Shown: positions 17,010-26,453, counted from the stretch's first letter. The stretch is 38,892 nucleotides of DNA from an uncultured Clostridium sp. (GCF_934754925.1 NZ_CAKVJA010000025.1:1-38892); one strand, 5' to 3'. Made by a program: numbers and translations. Notes: a model not told the origin generated them from the letters alone.

Positions 17010-18201
17010 AAACATTCATTTTACTTTTTATTATTTTTTCTTGAATTTCATCCTTAGGATTTTTGCACTGCATTGAAATATTTAACAAAATACCAATAGC
17101 AGCTAAATTAAATACTATTGAAGTTCCTCCATAACTTATAAATGGTAAAGGAACTCCTGTAACTGGCATACTTCCAGTAACAACTGCAATATTAATTATC
17201 GTCTGCACAGCAATTACAGAAATTATTCCAGTAGCCAAAAGCTTACCATATCTATCTTTAGCTCTAGATGCAACTTTTATTCCTGCTGATATTAATATCA
17301 CAAATATAACAATAACAACTATACATCCTATAAGTCCTAACTCTTCACCTATTATAGCAAATATAAAGTCATTATGTGGCTCAGGCATGTATAAAGCTTT
17401 TTGTTTTGAGTTTCCTAATCCAACACCAAATAATCCCCCTGATCCTAAAGCATAAAGAGAATGTACTAATTGGTATCCCTCATCACTAGAATATTTCCAT
17501 GGATCTAAAAAACTTATAAATCTCTCTGTTCTATAATCAGAAGTAAAAATCCCTATACTTCCAATAACTCCACCAATACATATTAAGCTAAATGTTTCCT
17601 TAAAACTCATACCTGATACAAAAACCATTATAAATGCAACAAACATTATAATAGATGCAATACTTAAATTATTTTCTAAAAATACTAAACCAGCAAATAG
17701 AGCTGCTGAAAATAGATATATCAATGGAATCTTCCAATTTTTACTTACTTTCCCATACTTATCTATAATCATAGCTAAGAAAAATACTATAACATATTTA
17801 GCAAGTTCAGATGGTTGAAAAGAAACTCCAGCAATCTTTAACCAACGTGTAGCTCCATTAATAGTACTTCCAAAAAACAACACCGCCACTAAAGCTATTA
17901 CTGTAACTCCATAAGCAGCTACCGTAAACTTTTTCCACACATGATAGTCTATTAACATCATAACTACTAATGCTACTAGTCCAACAGGAGCCCATGTAAG
18001 CTCCTTTTTCAAGAAATAAAATACATCTTTATGTTTATATAATGCATCATAATAACTTGCTGAAAACACCATAATTATCCCTATTGCAACAAGTGCTAAT
18101 ACAGAATATAGTATATATGGATTAACAGAACTTAGCTTAGATTTTCTTTTTACCTTCTTCTTACTTTTTCCTTTTTTTAATCTTTTACTATTACTACTCA
18201 T
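17008..18201 (-). CDS. FtsW/SpoVE-type lipid II polymerase (SEDS family)
   Basis: A SEDS-family peptidoglycan glycosyltransferase of about 397 residues, with a basic N-terminal tail and about ten transmembrane helices. SEDS hallmarks are visible: NGATRWLKIAGVSFQPSELA, PEPHNDFIFAIIGEELGLIG, and the C-terminal TGVPLPFISYGGTS. It polymerises lipid II together with a class B penicillin-binding protein, here the gene 24 bases upstream. The frame reaches TTG 18222, but TGGAGAA seven bases before ATG 18201 marks the start. Whether it serves vegetative division (FtsW) or the spore cortex (SpoVE) cannot be settled from sequence alone. Confidence 0.93.
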   Translation of the reverse strand: MSSNSKRLKKGKSKKKVKRKSKLSSVNPYILYSVLALVAIGIIMVFSASYYDALYKHKDVFYFLKKELTWAPVGLVALVVMMLIDYHVWKKFTVAAYGVTVIALVAVLFFGSTINGATRWLKIAGVSFQPSELAKYVIVFFLAMIIDKYGKVSKNWKIPLIYLFSAALFAGLVFLENNLSIASIIMFVAFIMVFVSGMSFKETFSLICIGGVIGSIGIFTSDYRTERFISFLDPWKYSSDEGYQLVHSLYALGSGGLFGVGLGNSKQKALYMPEPHNDFIFAIIGEELGLIGCIVVIVIFVILISAGIKVASRAKDRYGKLLATGIISVIAVQTIINIAVVTGSMPVTGVPLPFISYGGTSIVFNLAAIGILLNISMQCKNPKDEIQEKIIKSKMNV

Positions 18202-18225
18202 ATTATCTTCTCCAGCATACAATAT

Positions 18226-20436
18226 TTAATATTCATATTCCTTTTTTAATGTTATTGTAACTTTTGTGCCTTTTACAATCTTATTTCCACTAGTTATACT
18301 TTGAGAATGAACAGTTCCTTCTCCTTCAAATTCATACACTAGGCCAAGATTATTTAAAATAGAAGTTGCAAATTCTTTAGTACTACCTTTTAAATCTGGC
18401 ATTATAATTTCCTTTTCTACTTGTCCACTATCTTTTGCTGTAATAGAAATAGTAGTTCCTTCTTTTACTGTAGCTCCTGGATATGACTCCATTGAAACAA
18501 TAGTTTTTCCATTTCCTTTAACTTCAGCTTCTAATCCATTTTCTTTTAACACTTTTTTTGCCTCTTCGATAGACTTTCCTCTTACATCTGGAATTATAAC
18601 ATTTTTATAAATAGAAAATCTCTCTTTAGCTAATGGTGAATCCATATACTTAAACACTTCTTCAAATAACTCTTTCATTAGTGGAGCTGCTACCTCTCCC
18701 CCATAATATAACCCATTACTTGGCTCATCTACTGCTATAAATACCGTTATCTGTGGATTTTCTACAGGTGCTAAGGCTACCATAGATGATATATATTTAT
18801 CAGATGAATATGTCCCTGTTGTAGGATCAACCTTTTGAGCAGTTCCTGTCTTTCCTCCAACATTGTACCCTTGTATAAATGATCCATCAGGACCATCCTT
18901 AGTAACTGTTCTCTCTAAATAACTTCTAAGCAATGCTGTATTTTCATCAGATAATAAATCTTTCTTTATTGTTGGTTTTATAGTTTCATCAATAACCCTA
19001 TTTCCGCTTTCATCCTCATGTGAAATCTCTTTAACTATATGTGGTTGAATAAGATCTCCCCCATTAGCTATAGAATTAAATGCTGCCATAAGTTGAAGTG
19101 CTGTAACAGTATTAGTTTGTCCAAACGATATTGTTGCCAAGTCAATTGCTGATACTGTATCACTTGTCTTAACAATTCCTGATGCTTCACCCGGCAAGTC
19201 AATTCCTGTTGTTTTACCAAACCCTAATTTATATATATATTCATTTAAATTATCAATTCCAAGTTTTTCACCTATTTCCATCATGCCAACATTACAAGAG
19301 TTTTTTAAAACCTCTGCTAAAGTTTGTGTACCATGACCTTCATGCTTCCAACAATGAACAGTAGTGTTACCAAACTTAACAGATCCATTACAAGTAAATA
19401 TATTATTATCACTAACTAATCCTTCTTCTAGTGCAGCAATCATTGTTATAGTTTTAAATGTTGATCCTGGTTCAAATGTATCACTTACTAACCAATTTCT
19501 CCACATATTTTGTATTTTATCATTATCAGTTTCACCATCAAAGCTTTCATATCCTGAAAATGGATCATTTGGATCATAATCTGGCTTATTTACCATTGCT
19601 AATATTTCTCCATTATTAGGATCCATAATAAGTACATGAACTCCTTTAGCATTATGTTGATCTAATCCCTTTTCTGCAATCTTTTCAGCTATATATTGTA
19701 AATTCTCATCTATTGTTGTTACAATATCACTACCATCTATAGCTGGTGTAAACTTATATGTATCAAAAGGCAATCTATTCCCCCTACTATCATAAGCTCC
19801 TATTTTCATACCTGCAATTCCAGCTAAATATTCATCATATTGTAATTCTATACCTGTCAGTCCTGTTCCTTCTGAATTAATTCCTCCTAATGCACTTGCT
19901 AAAAAGTTTTCATTAGGATAATATCTCTTTACATCTCTAGAAACAATTAATCCATATATATCTAAATCATCAGCGCTATCAGCAACAGCTTTAGTAACGC
20001 CCCTAATCAATGGTGCATAACTAGCATCACTTCCATCTGAATTCTTCCTATTTAATGCTTTTAGAACTTTATCAACTTCTACACCTGTTACATCTGATAT
20101 TTGAACTGCAATATCATCCATTGTTAAATTCTTTTCTTTAATATGATTTCTAACAGTATCCAGGTCAAAATCTATTCTATATACATTAGCTGAAGATACT
20201 AACACTGATCCATTTCTATCTAAAATATCTCCTCTTTGGGCTGTAACACTAACTTCTTTTTGCCATTCAGAATTTGCTTTTGCCTCTAGAGAGCGTCCAC
20301 TTACTATCATTACCCATGCTAACCTCAATACAAGAAATCCCAACAGACAAAATACAATAGCCGAAACAATATACAATCTACTTTTATATCCAATTGACTT
20401 TTTGTTCTTTTTGTATTTTTTCTTTTTATACGCCAT
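18226..20436 (-). CDS. PASTA-domain class B penicillin-binding protein (PBP2B/SpoVD-like)
   Basis: This 736-residue transpeptidase crosslinks septal or spore peptidoglycan. It has a basic cytoplasmic tail, one membrane anchor (about 21-46) and a dimerisation domain (RGDILDRNGSVL near 68). The transpeptidase domain carries the active-site motifs S325-T-F-K, S380-C-N and K529-T-G. Two PASTA repeats follow at about 611-672 and 673-736. Bacillus PBP2B carries two PASTA domains and SpoVD one, so this architecture leans to PBP2B, although clostridial SpoVD varies. It is first in an operon with its SEDS partner, with start ATG behind TAGGAG. Confidence 0.92.
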   Translation of the reverse strand: MAYKKKKYKKNKKSIGYKSRLYIVSAIVFCLLGFLVLRLAWVMIVSGRSLEAKANSEWQKEVSVTAQRGDILDRNGSVLVSSANVYRIDFDLDTVRNHIKEKNLTMDDIAVQISDVTGVEVDKVLKALNRKNSDGSDASYAPLIRGVTKAVADSADDLDIYGLIVSRDVKRYYPNENFLASALGGINSEGTGLTGIELQYDEYLAGIAGMKIGAYDSRGNRLPFDTYKFTPAIDGSDIVTTIDENLQYIAEKIAEKGLDQHNAKGVHVLIMDPNNGEILAMVNKPDYDPNDPFSGYESFDGETDNDKIQNMWRNWLVSDTFEPGSTFKTITMIAALEEGLVSDNNIFTCNGSVKFGNTTVHCWKHEGHGTQTLAEVLKNSCNVGMMEIGEKLGIDNLNEYIYKLGFGKTTGIDLPGEASGIVKTSDTVSAIDLATISFGQTNTVTALQLMAAFNSIANGGDLIQPHIVKEISHEDESGNRVIDETIKPTIKKDLLSDENTALLRSYLERTVTKDGPDGSFIQGYNVGGKTGTAQKVDPTTGTYSSDKYISSMVALAPVENPQITVFIAVDEPSNGLYYGGEVAAPLMKELFEEVFKYMDSPLAKERFSIYKNVIIPDVRGKSIEEAKKVLKENGLEAEVKGNGKTIVSMESYPGATVKEGTTISITAKDSGQVEKEIIMPDLKGSTKEFATSILNNLGLVYEFEGEGTVHSQSITSGNKIVKGTKVTITLKKEYEY

Positions 20437-20816
20437 TTTTTTATCTCCTATCTTAATATTTAATTTAAATATATCCTTAAAAGCAAACTTATAACTTTAA
20501 TATAATAGTTTAACTTTAAAAGAGTAAATTGTCATTAAATGTATGAATTTATAAATTTATTATTAAATAAAAGTTTTTCATAAAATATACTATATTACAT
20601 AAGTTATATTTTACTATATTTTCACTTATATCAAAAGACACTATCATCAAATATTATCTAATTTCTGATAAAATTTTATATAAATTTCACATATAAGAAT
20701 GCATTTCCTATAATATTCCTAAAGCTATTTCCATTGTTTTCTTCTATAAAATAAAAAGTAGTTAATATTACTAAATTAATAAATTTAATTAACATTAACT
20801 ACTTTTATTTATGAAA
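20437..20816 (-). other. AT-rich gap between pbp and the cystine symporter gene
   Basis: A 380-base gap. The end nearest the symporter gene holds its terminator (20754-20809). The rest is very AT-rich and must contain the promoter of the penicillin-binding protein operon, but no convincing -35/-10 pair or sporulation-type promoter stands out. I see no small gene or structured RNA. Confidence 0.5.
20754..20809 (-). terminator. Terminator of the cystine symporter gene
   Basis: A long inverted repeat, AAAAGTAGTTAAT and ATTAACTACTTTT, with an AT-rich inner stem, begins about eight bases after the stop codon on the minus strand. Confidence 0.8.
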
Positions 20817-22193
20817 TTACTTACTATTTATCTTTTCTTTATCTATTTTATTAAAACTCTTTCCTACAGCTACTGCTGTAACCATTGTTCCATTTACATT
20901 TAGCATTGTACGTCCCATGTCTAATATAGGATCAATTGCTATTATTCCTCCTGCTAATGGGAAGTATGCTCCCATTCCCATTCCTGATATAACAACTGAA
21001 ACTGCCATAGTTGCACTACCTGGTAAACCTGCAATTCCTAATGAACCAATTACTATTATTACTATAAGCATTCCATAGAAACTTATATCCATTGTTGTTC
21101 CTGACATGTTTGCTAATGTTACAGCCATTAATGCTGGATAAATTGCTGCACATCCATTCATACCCATGTTTGAACCTAAACTACCTACAAATGATGCTAT
21201 TCCGTTGTCTACTCCAACACCTTCAGTTAATGTTTCTATTGTAACTGGTAATGTTCCTAAACTTGAACGAGAAGTAAAAGCTAAAATTAAAGGTTCCATA
21301 ACTTTCTTTACATATTTAAATGGATTAATACCTAAAGCCGCAATAATCACTAAATGTATAATAAATACAATAGCTATACTTACATATAGGGCTATTATAA
21401 ATCCAACAACTTCTTTTATAGCTGCTAATCCTCTTCCTGCTATTGTATTAGCAAGTAACGCTACTACTGCATAAGGCATGAACTTTATAACAGTCATAGC
21501 AATACTAGTTATTATCTTATAAGAACCATTAACTAAATCAGTTACAGGTTTAATAACTTCGCTATATTTTTTATTTAATATTTTCATAGAATTACCAATA
21601 AATGCTGCAAAGATTACTACTGCAACTACATTTCCCTCTGCCATTGCAGCTATTGGGTTTGATGGTAGTAATCCTCTTAAAGTATCAACTACTGGTGTTA
21701 TTTCTCTTATTTCACTTGTACTTTCAACTATATTAGCTGAAACTCCTAATTTAAATAAATTTCCTACTATAATACCAACAATAGCAGCAATAGTTGTTGT
21801 CCCTAGTAATATAAGTAATGATCGAGTTGTTAATTTTCCAAGGTTTTCTCCATCTTTCATATTAATAATAACTCTGATAATAGATACAAATATTAAAGGT
21901 ACTACAAGCATTTTTAATAAGTCCATAAACCCATATCCAACAAGTCCGTACCACTTACTTACTTCATTAATCCATTGAATCTCACCTGGATTATTAGGTA
22001 GTCCTGCCACTAATTGAATTATTATTCCTAAAACTAAACCTGCAATAGTCGAGACTATCATTCTAGTTGAAAATTTAACTTTCTTTTTAGCCATAATATT
22101 TACTCCAAATAACACAGCTATAAGAACAATAATAAAGGCTACTGTCTTAAAATTTGTTATCATTATAAAATCTGATAAAAAAGTACTATTCAT
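20817..22193 (-). CDS. tcyP: L-cystine symporter, TcyP-like (DAACS family)
   Basis: A 458-residue cation symporter of the dicarboxylate/amino acid family with about eight to ten membrane helices and re-entrant loops. The segment WYGLVGYGFMDLLKMLVVPLIF, early in the chain, matches Bacillus TcyP-type cystine carriers. SRSSLGTLPVTIETLTEGVGV has the Ser-rich re-entrant loop, and GMNGCAAIYPALMAV the substrate-binding helix. ATG follows CAGGAGGAG. The immediately upstream, same-strand gene is CymR-like, and in Bacillus CymR represses tcyP, which supports cystine over glutamate or dicarboxylates. Substrate is inferred. Confidence 0.88.
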   Translation of the reverse strand: MNSTFLSDFIMITNFKTVAFIIVLIAVLFGVNIMAKKKVKFSTRMIVSTIAGLVLGIIIQLVAGLPNNPGEIQWINEVSKWYGLVGYGFMDLLKMLVVPLIFVSIIRVIINMKDGENLGKLTTRSLLILLGTTTIAAIVGIIVGNLFKLGVSANIVESTSEIREITPVVDTLRGLLPSNPIAAMAEGNVVAVVIFAAFIGNSMKILNKKYSEVIKPVTDLVNGSYKIITSIAMTVIKFMPYAVVALLANTIAGRGLAAIKEVVGFIIALYVSIAIVFIIHLVIIAALGINPFKYVKKVMEPLILAFTSRSSLGTLPVTIETLTEGVGVDNGIASFVGSLGSNMGMNGCAAIYPALMAVTLANMSGTTMDISFYGMLIVIIVIGSLGIAGLPGSATMAVSVVISGMGMGAYFPLAGGIIAIDPILDMGRTMLNVNGTMVTAVAVGKSFNKIDKEKINSK

Positions 22194-22205
22194 TTTCTCC
22201 TCCTG

Positions 22206-22229
22206 ATATATTGATATACTTCAATGTAT
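22206..22229. promoter_or_regulatory. Candidate operator in the tcyP leader
   Basis: An imperfect inverted repeat, ATATATTGA-TATACT-TCAATGTAT, lies just before the tcyP ribosome site, with one mismatch between the arms. Its position beside the CymR-like gene suggests an autoregulatory or tcyP operator. It does not clearly match the published Bacillus CymR box, so this is a guess from symmetry and location. Confidence 0.3.
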
Positions 22230-22265
22230 ATATTACATTAAAACTTTTACTTATACTAGTTTTAA

Positions 22266-22697
22266 TTATATATAATATATAATTTCTTCTTTTTCTTTTC
22301 TATATTCTTCAACAATATATTCTAATGTTATAGAATCAAAATAATCATTTATTTTTTTATTAATTTCACTCCAAATAACCTTATTTACAAACCTCTCTAT
22401 ATCATTTGAATCTTCATTATTTATATCTATAAGAAGTGATTCTCCTTCTAAGGCCCTTAAAATTTCTCCTATAGTAATTTCACTTGGACTTTTTGACAAA
22501 GTATATCCACCTTGTGCTCCTTTTCTTCCTATTATTAGACCTGATTTTCTAAGTAATGAAAATATTTGCTCTAAATATCTCTCTGATATTTCTTGACGTT
22601 CTGATATAGCTTTTAAAGTTACACTTCCACATTCAGAGTTAATTACTAAATCAATTAATGCTCTAATTCCATATCTTCCTTTAGTAGAAATCTTCAT
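22266..22697 (-). CDS. cymR: Rrf2-family repressor, CymR-like (cysteine metabolism)
   Basis: This 143-residue winged-helix regulator is of the Rrf2 family. It starts MKISTKGRYGIRALIDL and carries ISERYLEQIFSLLRKSGLI and GRKGAQGGYTLSKSPSEITI, the family's DNA-binding region. It lacks the three-cysteine cluster of iron-sulfur IscR. The C-terminus DSITLEYIVEEYRKEKEEII is very like that of Bacillus CymR, which controls cysteine synthesis and cystine uptake in complex with CysK. The frame extends to a TTG at 22715, but AGGTG before ATG 22697 and family alignment fix the start. It lies 72 bases upstream of tcyP. No cysK is in this window. Confidence 0.87.
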   Translation of the reverse strand: MKISTKGRYGIRALIDLVINSECGSVTLKAISERQEISERYLEQIFSLLRKSGLIIGRKGAQGGYTLSKSPSEITIGEILRALEGESLLIDINNEDSNDIERFVNKVIWSEINKKINDYFDSITLEYIVEEYRKEKEEIIYYI

Positions 22698-22808
22698 AAA
22701 TTCACCTACTTTCAACCTCTTCTTTTCCTACCTTTCCTATCGGTATTATGTTAATAATATATCCTTTTTTTTTAATTGTCAATATTTTTCTATTATTTAT
22801 ATTTAAAA

Positions 22809-22848
22809 CAAAATAGATATATAAGACAACTCCTATATATCTATTTTG
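22809..22848 (-). terminator. Terminator of the HAD phosphatase gene
   Basis: CAAAATAGATATATA and TATATATCTATTTTG pair about 24 bases after the stop codon of the phosphatase gene on the minus strand. Confidence 0.7.
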
Positions 22849-22871
22849 ACATGAATATCTTTAATTTTATA

Positions 22872-23519
22872 TTATACTATTTTTAGTAATTCAATTGGAG
22901 TTTTAATTATAAAGTCTGCACCTGCTTCTCTTAATTCACCTTCACCTCTAAATCCCCATGCTACACCTACAGATTTAACTCCAGCATTTTTTGCAGTATT
23001 TACATCTACATCAGAATCGCCAACATATATACATTCATCCTCTTTAATATTCAATGACTCCATTACCTCATAAACTGTTTTAGGATCTGGCTTAGTTGGA
23101 TGATTTGGCCTTTGTCCATATGTTATTTCAAAAGAATCTCCAAAATATCTTCTTACTACATCTTCAGCAAATTCATGTGGTTTATTTGATACTACTGCTA
23201 TTTTCATGTTTCTTTCTTTTAGTTCCTCTATCATTTCAATAATTCCATCATAAGGTTTTGTCATATCAACCATATGTTCTCCATAATACGTATCAAATAA
23301 TCTTAAAACATTATTTATTATTTCTTTATCTTGTTTATACTTATCTGGGACTATACGTTCAATTAATTTATATCTTCCATTTCCAACAAATCTAGTATAA
23401 TCCTTTATATCATGAGTTTCGAACCCTGAACTTTTTAAAGCATAATTACACGCATTTGCTAAATCTTCTAATGTATCTAATAATGTGCCATCTAAATCAA
23501 ATATTACTGCTTTAATCAT
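22872..23519 (-). CDS. HAD hydrolase, phosphoglycolate phosphatase-like
   Basis: This 215-residue soluble phosphatase of the haloacid dehalogenase superfamily has motif I DLDGTLLDT (Asp8 nucleophile, Asp10), motif II VVSNKP, motif III Lys in HPTKPDPKTV, and motif IV VGDSDVDVNTAKNAG. A helical cap lies between residues 15 and 80, as in Gph and PpaX. Phosphoglycolate or pyrophosphate are the usual substrates; the exact one is not evident. AGGAG precedes the ATG. It lies just downstream of the his operon but is separated from it by a terminator. Confidence 0.9.
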   Translation of the reverse strand: MIKAVIFDLDGTLLDTLEDLANACNYALKSSGFETHDIKDYTRFVGNGRYKLIERIVPDKYKQDKEIINNVLRLFDTYYGEHMVDMTKPYDGIIEMIEELKERNMKIAVVSNKPHEFAEDVVRRYFGDSFEITYGQRPNHPTKPDPKTVYEVMESLNIKEDECIYVGDSDVDVNTAKNAGVKSVGVAWGFRGEGELREAGADFIIKTPIELLKIV

Positions 23520-23579
23520 TTTTATATTCTCCTAATATTATATTTCTTATAAGATTATGTAATAACTTTATTATAACAT

Positions 23580-23610
23580 AAGCCAATGATAGTTTTAATA
23601 TCATTGGCCT
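23580..23610 (-). terminator. Terminator of the histidine operon
   Basis: GGCCAATGATA and TATCATTGGCTT pair around a TTAAAAC loop about 45 bases after the hisE stop codon on the minus strand, followed by A/T-rich sequence. Confidence 0.8.
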
Positions 23611-23654
23611 ATATAATCTTATTATAAATATATAAGTAAGATAATACTATATAT

Positions 23655-23975
23655 TTATAATTGCTTTATATCTTTTCTTTCACCCTTGAAATTATTAATT
23701 TTACTCCTTCTATTAATTAATTCATCTTTAACTTCTTCAATATCAATATTTTGATCTACCATTAATACTAATATATGATATGCTAAATCACAAACTTCAT
23801 TAACTATTTCCTTCTTATGGCTTCCTTTTGATGCAATAATTACTTCTGTACATTCCTCCCCTACTTTCTTCAATATTTTATCTGTACCCTTCTCAAATAA
23901 ATATTTAGTATATGAACCATCTTGTCCTGTATTTTTTCTGCTCTTTATTATTTCATATAACTCTTCTAATACCAC
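23655..23975 (-). CDS. hisE: Phosphoribosyl-ATP diphosphatase HisE
   Basis: This 106-residue enzyme hydrolyses phosphoribosyl-ATP to phosphoribosyl-AMP, the second histidine step. MazG-like helical motifs are visible: KVGEECTEVIIASKG and EVCDLAYHILVLMVDQ, which hold the metal-binding acidic residues. GTG start, nine bases after AGGAGG. It is last in the operon and separate from HisI, unlike species where the two are fused. One base separates it from hisI. Confidence 0.95.
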   Translation of the reverse strand: MVLEELYEIIKSRKNTGQDGSYTKYLFEKGTDKILKKVGEECTEVIIASKGSHKKEIVNEVCDLAYHILVLMVDQNIDIEEVKDELINRRSKINNFKGERKDIKQL

Positions 23976-23976
23976 T

Positions 23977-24315
23977 TTAAGTAATCCTCCTAAAAAAACA
24001 ACTCATTTTTCCTGTATGACAAGCTACCCCATTTTGTTTTACCTTTATTAATAAAGTATCATTATCACAATCAGTCCATATTTCTTTTACTTCTTGAAAA
24101 TTTCCTGATGTTTCCCCCTTATTCCACAATTCATTTCTACTTCTACTATAAAACCAAGTTTTCTTTGTACTTTTTGTTAATTCAAAACTTTCTTTTGTCA
24201 TATATGCTAACATTAAAACTTCATTACTATAATAATCTTGAATTATAGTAGGTATAAGTCCATTTCCCTTTTCAAAATTTAATATAATTCTGTTACTATC
24301 CATTTTACCATCCAT
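23977..24315 (-). CDS. hisI: Phosphoribosyl-AMP cyclohydrolase HisI
   Basis: This 112-residue enzyme opens the adenine ring of phosphoribosyl-AMP, the third step. The metal sites are present: WTDCDNDTLLIKV holds Cys and Asp ligands, and NGVACHTGKMSCFF holds the two zinc cysteines. SRSRNELWNKGETSGN is the conserved substrate loop. Two starts are possible, ATG 24315 and ATG 24303, both with a ribosome site; the longer one is given. Confidence 0.96.
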   Translation of the reverse strand: MDGKMDSNRIILNFEKGNGLIPTIIQDYYSNEVLMLAYMTKESFELTKSTKKTWFYSRSRNELWNKGETSGNFQEVKEIWTDCDNDTLLIKVKQNGVACHTGKMSCFFRRIT

Positions 24316-24329
24316 ATCTTTTCCAATCC

Positions 24330-25094
24330 CTATATTGTTCTAATTGCTATTTTATTTTCTTTCATATATTCTTTTACTTCTTTTATGGTAAGTTCCCCAT
24401 AATGGAATAAAGAGGCTGCTAATGCTGCATCAGCCCTTCCAACATTAAATACATCTTTAAAATCCTTTAAACTACCACAACCTCCTGATGCTATTATAGG
24501 TACATTAGTAATTTCACTTACTGTTTTAGTTAACTCTAAATCAAATCCATTTTTAGTACCATCTGCATCCATAGAAGTGAGTAATATTTCTCCTGCACCA
24601 AGATTAACTGCCTCTTTAATCCACTTTATAGCATCTATTCCTGTATCTATCCTTCCACCATTTACAAAAACATTCCACCCTGAATTATCCATTCTTTTTT
24701 TAGCATCTACAGCTAATACTATACATTGACTTCCGAAGTATGTAGCACCTTCACTTATAATATTTTTATTCTTTACTGCCGCTGAGTTTAGACTAACCTT
24801 ATCTGCACCAGCCCTAAGAATTCTTCTTATATCCTCAATACTTCTTATTCCCCCACCAACTGTAAATGGTATAAATATTCTTTCTGCAACTTGTTCTACT
24901 ACTTTTTCCATTATTCCTCTATCTTCATGAGTGGCTGTTATATCTAAGAAAACAAGCTCATCTGCACCTTGCTTATAGTAATATTCACCTAGCTTAACTG
25001 GATCTCCTATTTCTTTAATTCCTACAAAGTTTACTCCTTTAACAACATTACCATTTTTAACATCTAAACAAGGTATAATTCTTTTTGTATGCAT
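24330..25094 (-). CDS. hisF: Imidazole glycerol phosphate synthase cyclase subunit HisF
   Basis: This subunit of about 254 residues is a (beta/alpha)8 barrel. It joins ammonia from HisH to PRFAR, giving imidazole glycerol phosphate and AICAR. The catalytic Asp11 lies in IIPCLDV and the second Asp in LAVDAKK. GGGIRS and ASGGCGS bind phosphate. The frame extends to ATG 25112, but GGGGG six bases before ATG 25094, and Asp11 landing at its usual number, fix the start. Confidence 0.97.
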   Translation of the reverse strand: MHTKRIIPCLDVKNGNVVKGVNFVGIKEIGDPVKLGEYYYKQGADELVFLDITATHEDRGIMEKVVEQVAERIFIPFTVGGGIRSIEDIRRILRAGADKVSLNSAAVKNKNIISEGATYFGSQCIVLAVDAKKRMDNSGWNVFVNGGRIDTGIDAIKWIKEAVNLGAGEILLTSMDADGTKNGFDLELTKTVSEITNVPIIASGGCGSLKDFKDVFNVGRADAALAASLFHYGELTIKEVKEYMKENKIAIRTI

Positions 25095-25125
25095 TTCCGC
25101 CCCCTTATTCATAAAAAATTCAAAA

Positions 25126-25842
25126 TTACTTAGAACATAACTCTATAGCTTTCTTTAAATCAATATTTCCTGAATATAATGCTTTTCCTATAATTACACC
25201 ATATAAATCTAAATCATTAAGCTTTTTAATATCATAATAATCTCTAACTCCACCAGATGCTGTAATATTAACTGATACATACTTTCTAAGTTGCTTAACC
25301 ATAGATATATTAGTCCCCTCTAAGGTTCCATCTTTACTTATATCAGTTAGAATTATATTTTTAACCCCTATTTCTTCCATTCTCTTGCAAAAGCCTATAT
25401 AATGTGCATCACTTTCTTCACGCCATCCCTTTGTACATATATACCCACCTTTACAATCGACCCCAACTGCAATTTTTTCTCCAAAATCTTTTACAACTCT
25501 AGAAATTAAATCTTCATCTTCTAAAGCTGATGTACCTAAAATAACTCTACTAACACCATGATTAATTAACTCTTCAACTTCTTTATACTTTCTAATGCCT
25601 CCACCAACTTCTATTGGAATAGTAAGTTCTTTAAGTAAATTAAATATTATTTTTTTATTTACTAACTTTCCCTTTTTAGCACCATCTAAATCTACTAAGT
25701 GAATATATTTTGCTCCATCCTTTTCAAAACATTTTGCTATATTAAGTATGTCATCCCCTACAACTTCTTTTTTCCTATAATCACCTTGATATAATCTAAC
25801 TGCCTTCCCCCCAATTATATCTATTGCTGGAATTATAATCAT
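25126..25842 (-). CDS. hisA: ProFAR isomerase HisA
   Basis: This 238-residue (beta/alpha)8 barrel isomerises ProFAR to PRFAR. The catalytic Asp8 lies in IIPAIDIIGGKAVRL and the second Asp in ILTDISKDGTLEG. The phosphate loops are VGGGIR and ASGGVRD. It overlaps hisH by four bases (ATGA), so the two are translationally coupled, and GGGAGG precedes the ATG. Confidence 0.97.
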   Translation of the reverse strand: MIIIPAIDIIGGKAVRLYQGDYRKKEVVGDDILNIAKCFEKDGAKYIHLVDLDGAKKGKLVNKKIIFNLLKELTIPIEVGGGIRKYKEVEELINHGVSRVILGTSALEDEDLISRVVKDFGEKIAVGVDCKGGYICTKGWREESDAHYIGFCKRMEEIGVKNIILTDISKDGTLEGTNISMVKQLRKYVSVNITASGGVRDYYDIKKLNDLDLYGVIIGKALYSGNIDLKKAIELCSK

Positions 25843-26453
25843 TTTATTACCTCCCCAAAATTCTTAAGTATCCTAAGCCCTGTTTCACCACTTTTCTCTG
25901 GATGAAATTGAGTTCCATAGACATTATCATTGCAAACTATTGAAGGAATTTTAATTCCACCATAATTTGAAAATCCTATTAAATTTTTATCTTTTACATT
26001 GGTTGCAACATAGCTATGTACATAATATACAAAACTATTCTCTTCTAACCCCTTAATTAAATCATTTTTGTTACTATATTCTAATCTATTCCATCCTATA
26101 TGGGGTATTTTCACCTTTTCTGTAGGCGCTAGAAGCTTAACCTCTCCATCTATAAATCCTAATCCATCACAAATACCATTTTCATATCCCTTTTTAAATA
26201 TCATTTGCATTCCTAAGCATATACCTAATAGTGGTGTTCCACTATTAACTTTATCTTTTATAACATCACTTAATCCTGTGTTATTAAGGTTATACATAGC
26301 CTTATTAAAAGCTCCAACCCCTGGTAGAATTAATTTATCTGCAGATCGTATTTCTGATATTTCATTAGATATCTTTGAAGGTATATTTAAATACTTTAAT
26401 GCATTATAAACATTTTTCAAATTTCCCATACCATAGTCAACAATAATAATCAT
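25839..26453 (-). CDS. hisH: Imidazole glycerol phosphate synthase glutaminase subunit HisH
   Basis: A class I glutamine amidotransferase of about 204 residues that feeds ammonia to HisF. The nucleophile Cys is in PLLGICLGMQ, the His-Glu pair is in GTQFHPEKSG, and the N-terminus is IIIVDYGMGNLKNV. A TTG at 26465 is in frame, but it touches the ribosome site GGAG; ATG 26453 is the realistic start. Catalytic triad complete. Confidence 0.97.
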   Translation of the reverse strand: MIIIVDYGMGNLKNVYNALKYLNIPSKISNEISEIRSADKLILPGVGAFNKAMYNLNNTGLSDVIKDKVNSGTPLLGICLGMQMIFKKGYENGICDGLGFIDGEVKLLAPTEKVKIPHIGWNRLEYSNKNDLIKGLEENSFVYYVHSYVATNVKDKNLIGFSNYGGIKIPSIVCNDNVYGTQFHPEKSGETGLRILKNFGEVIK

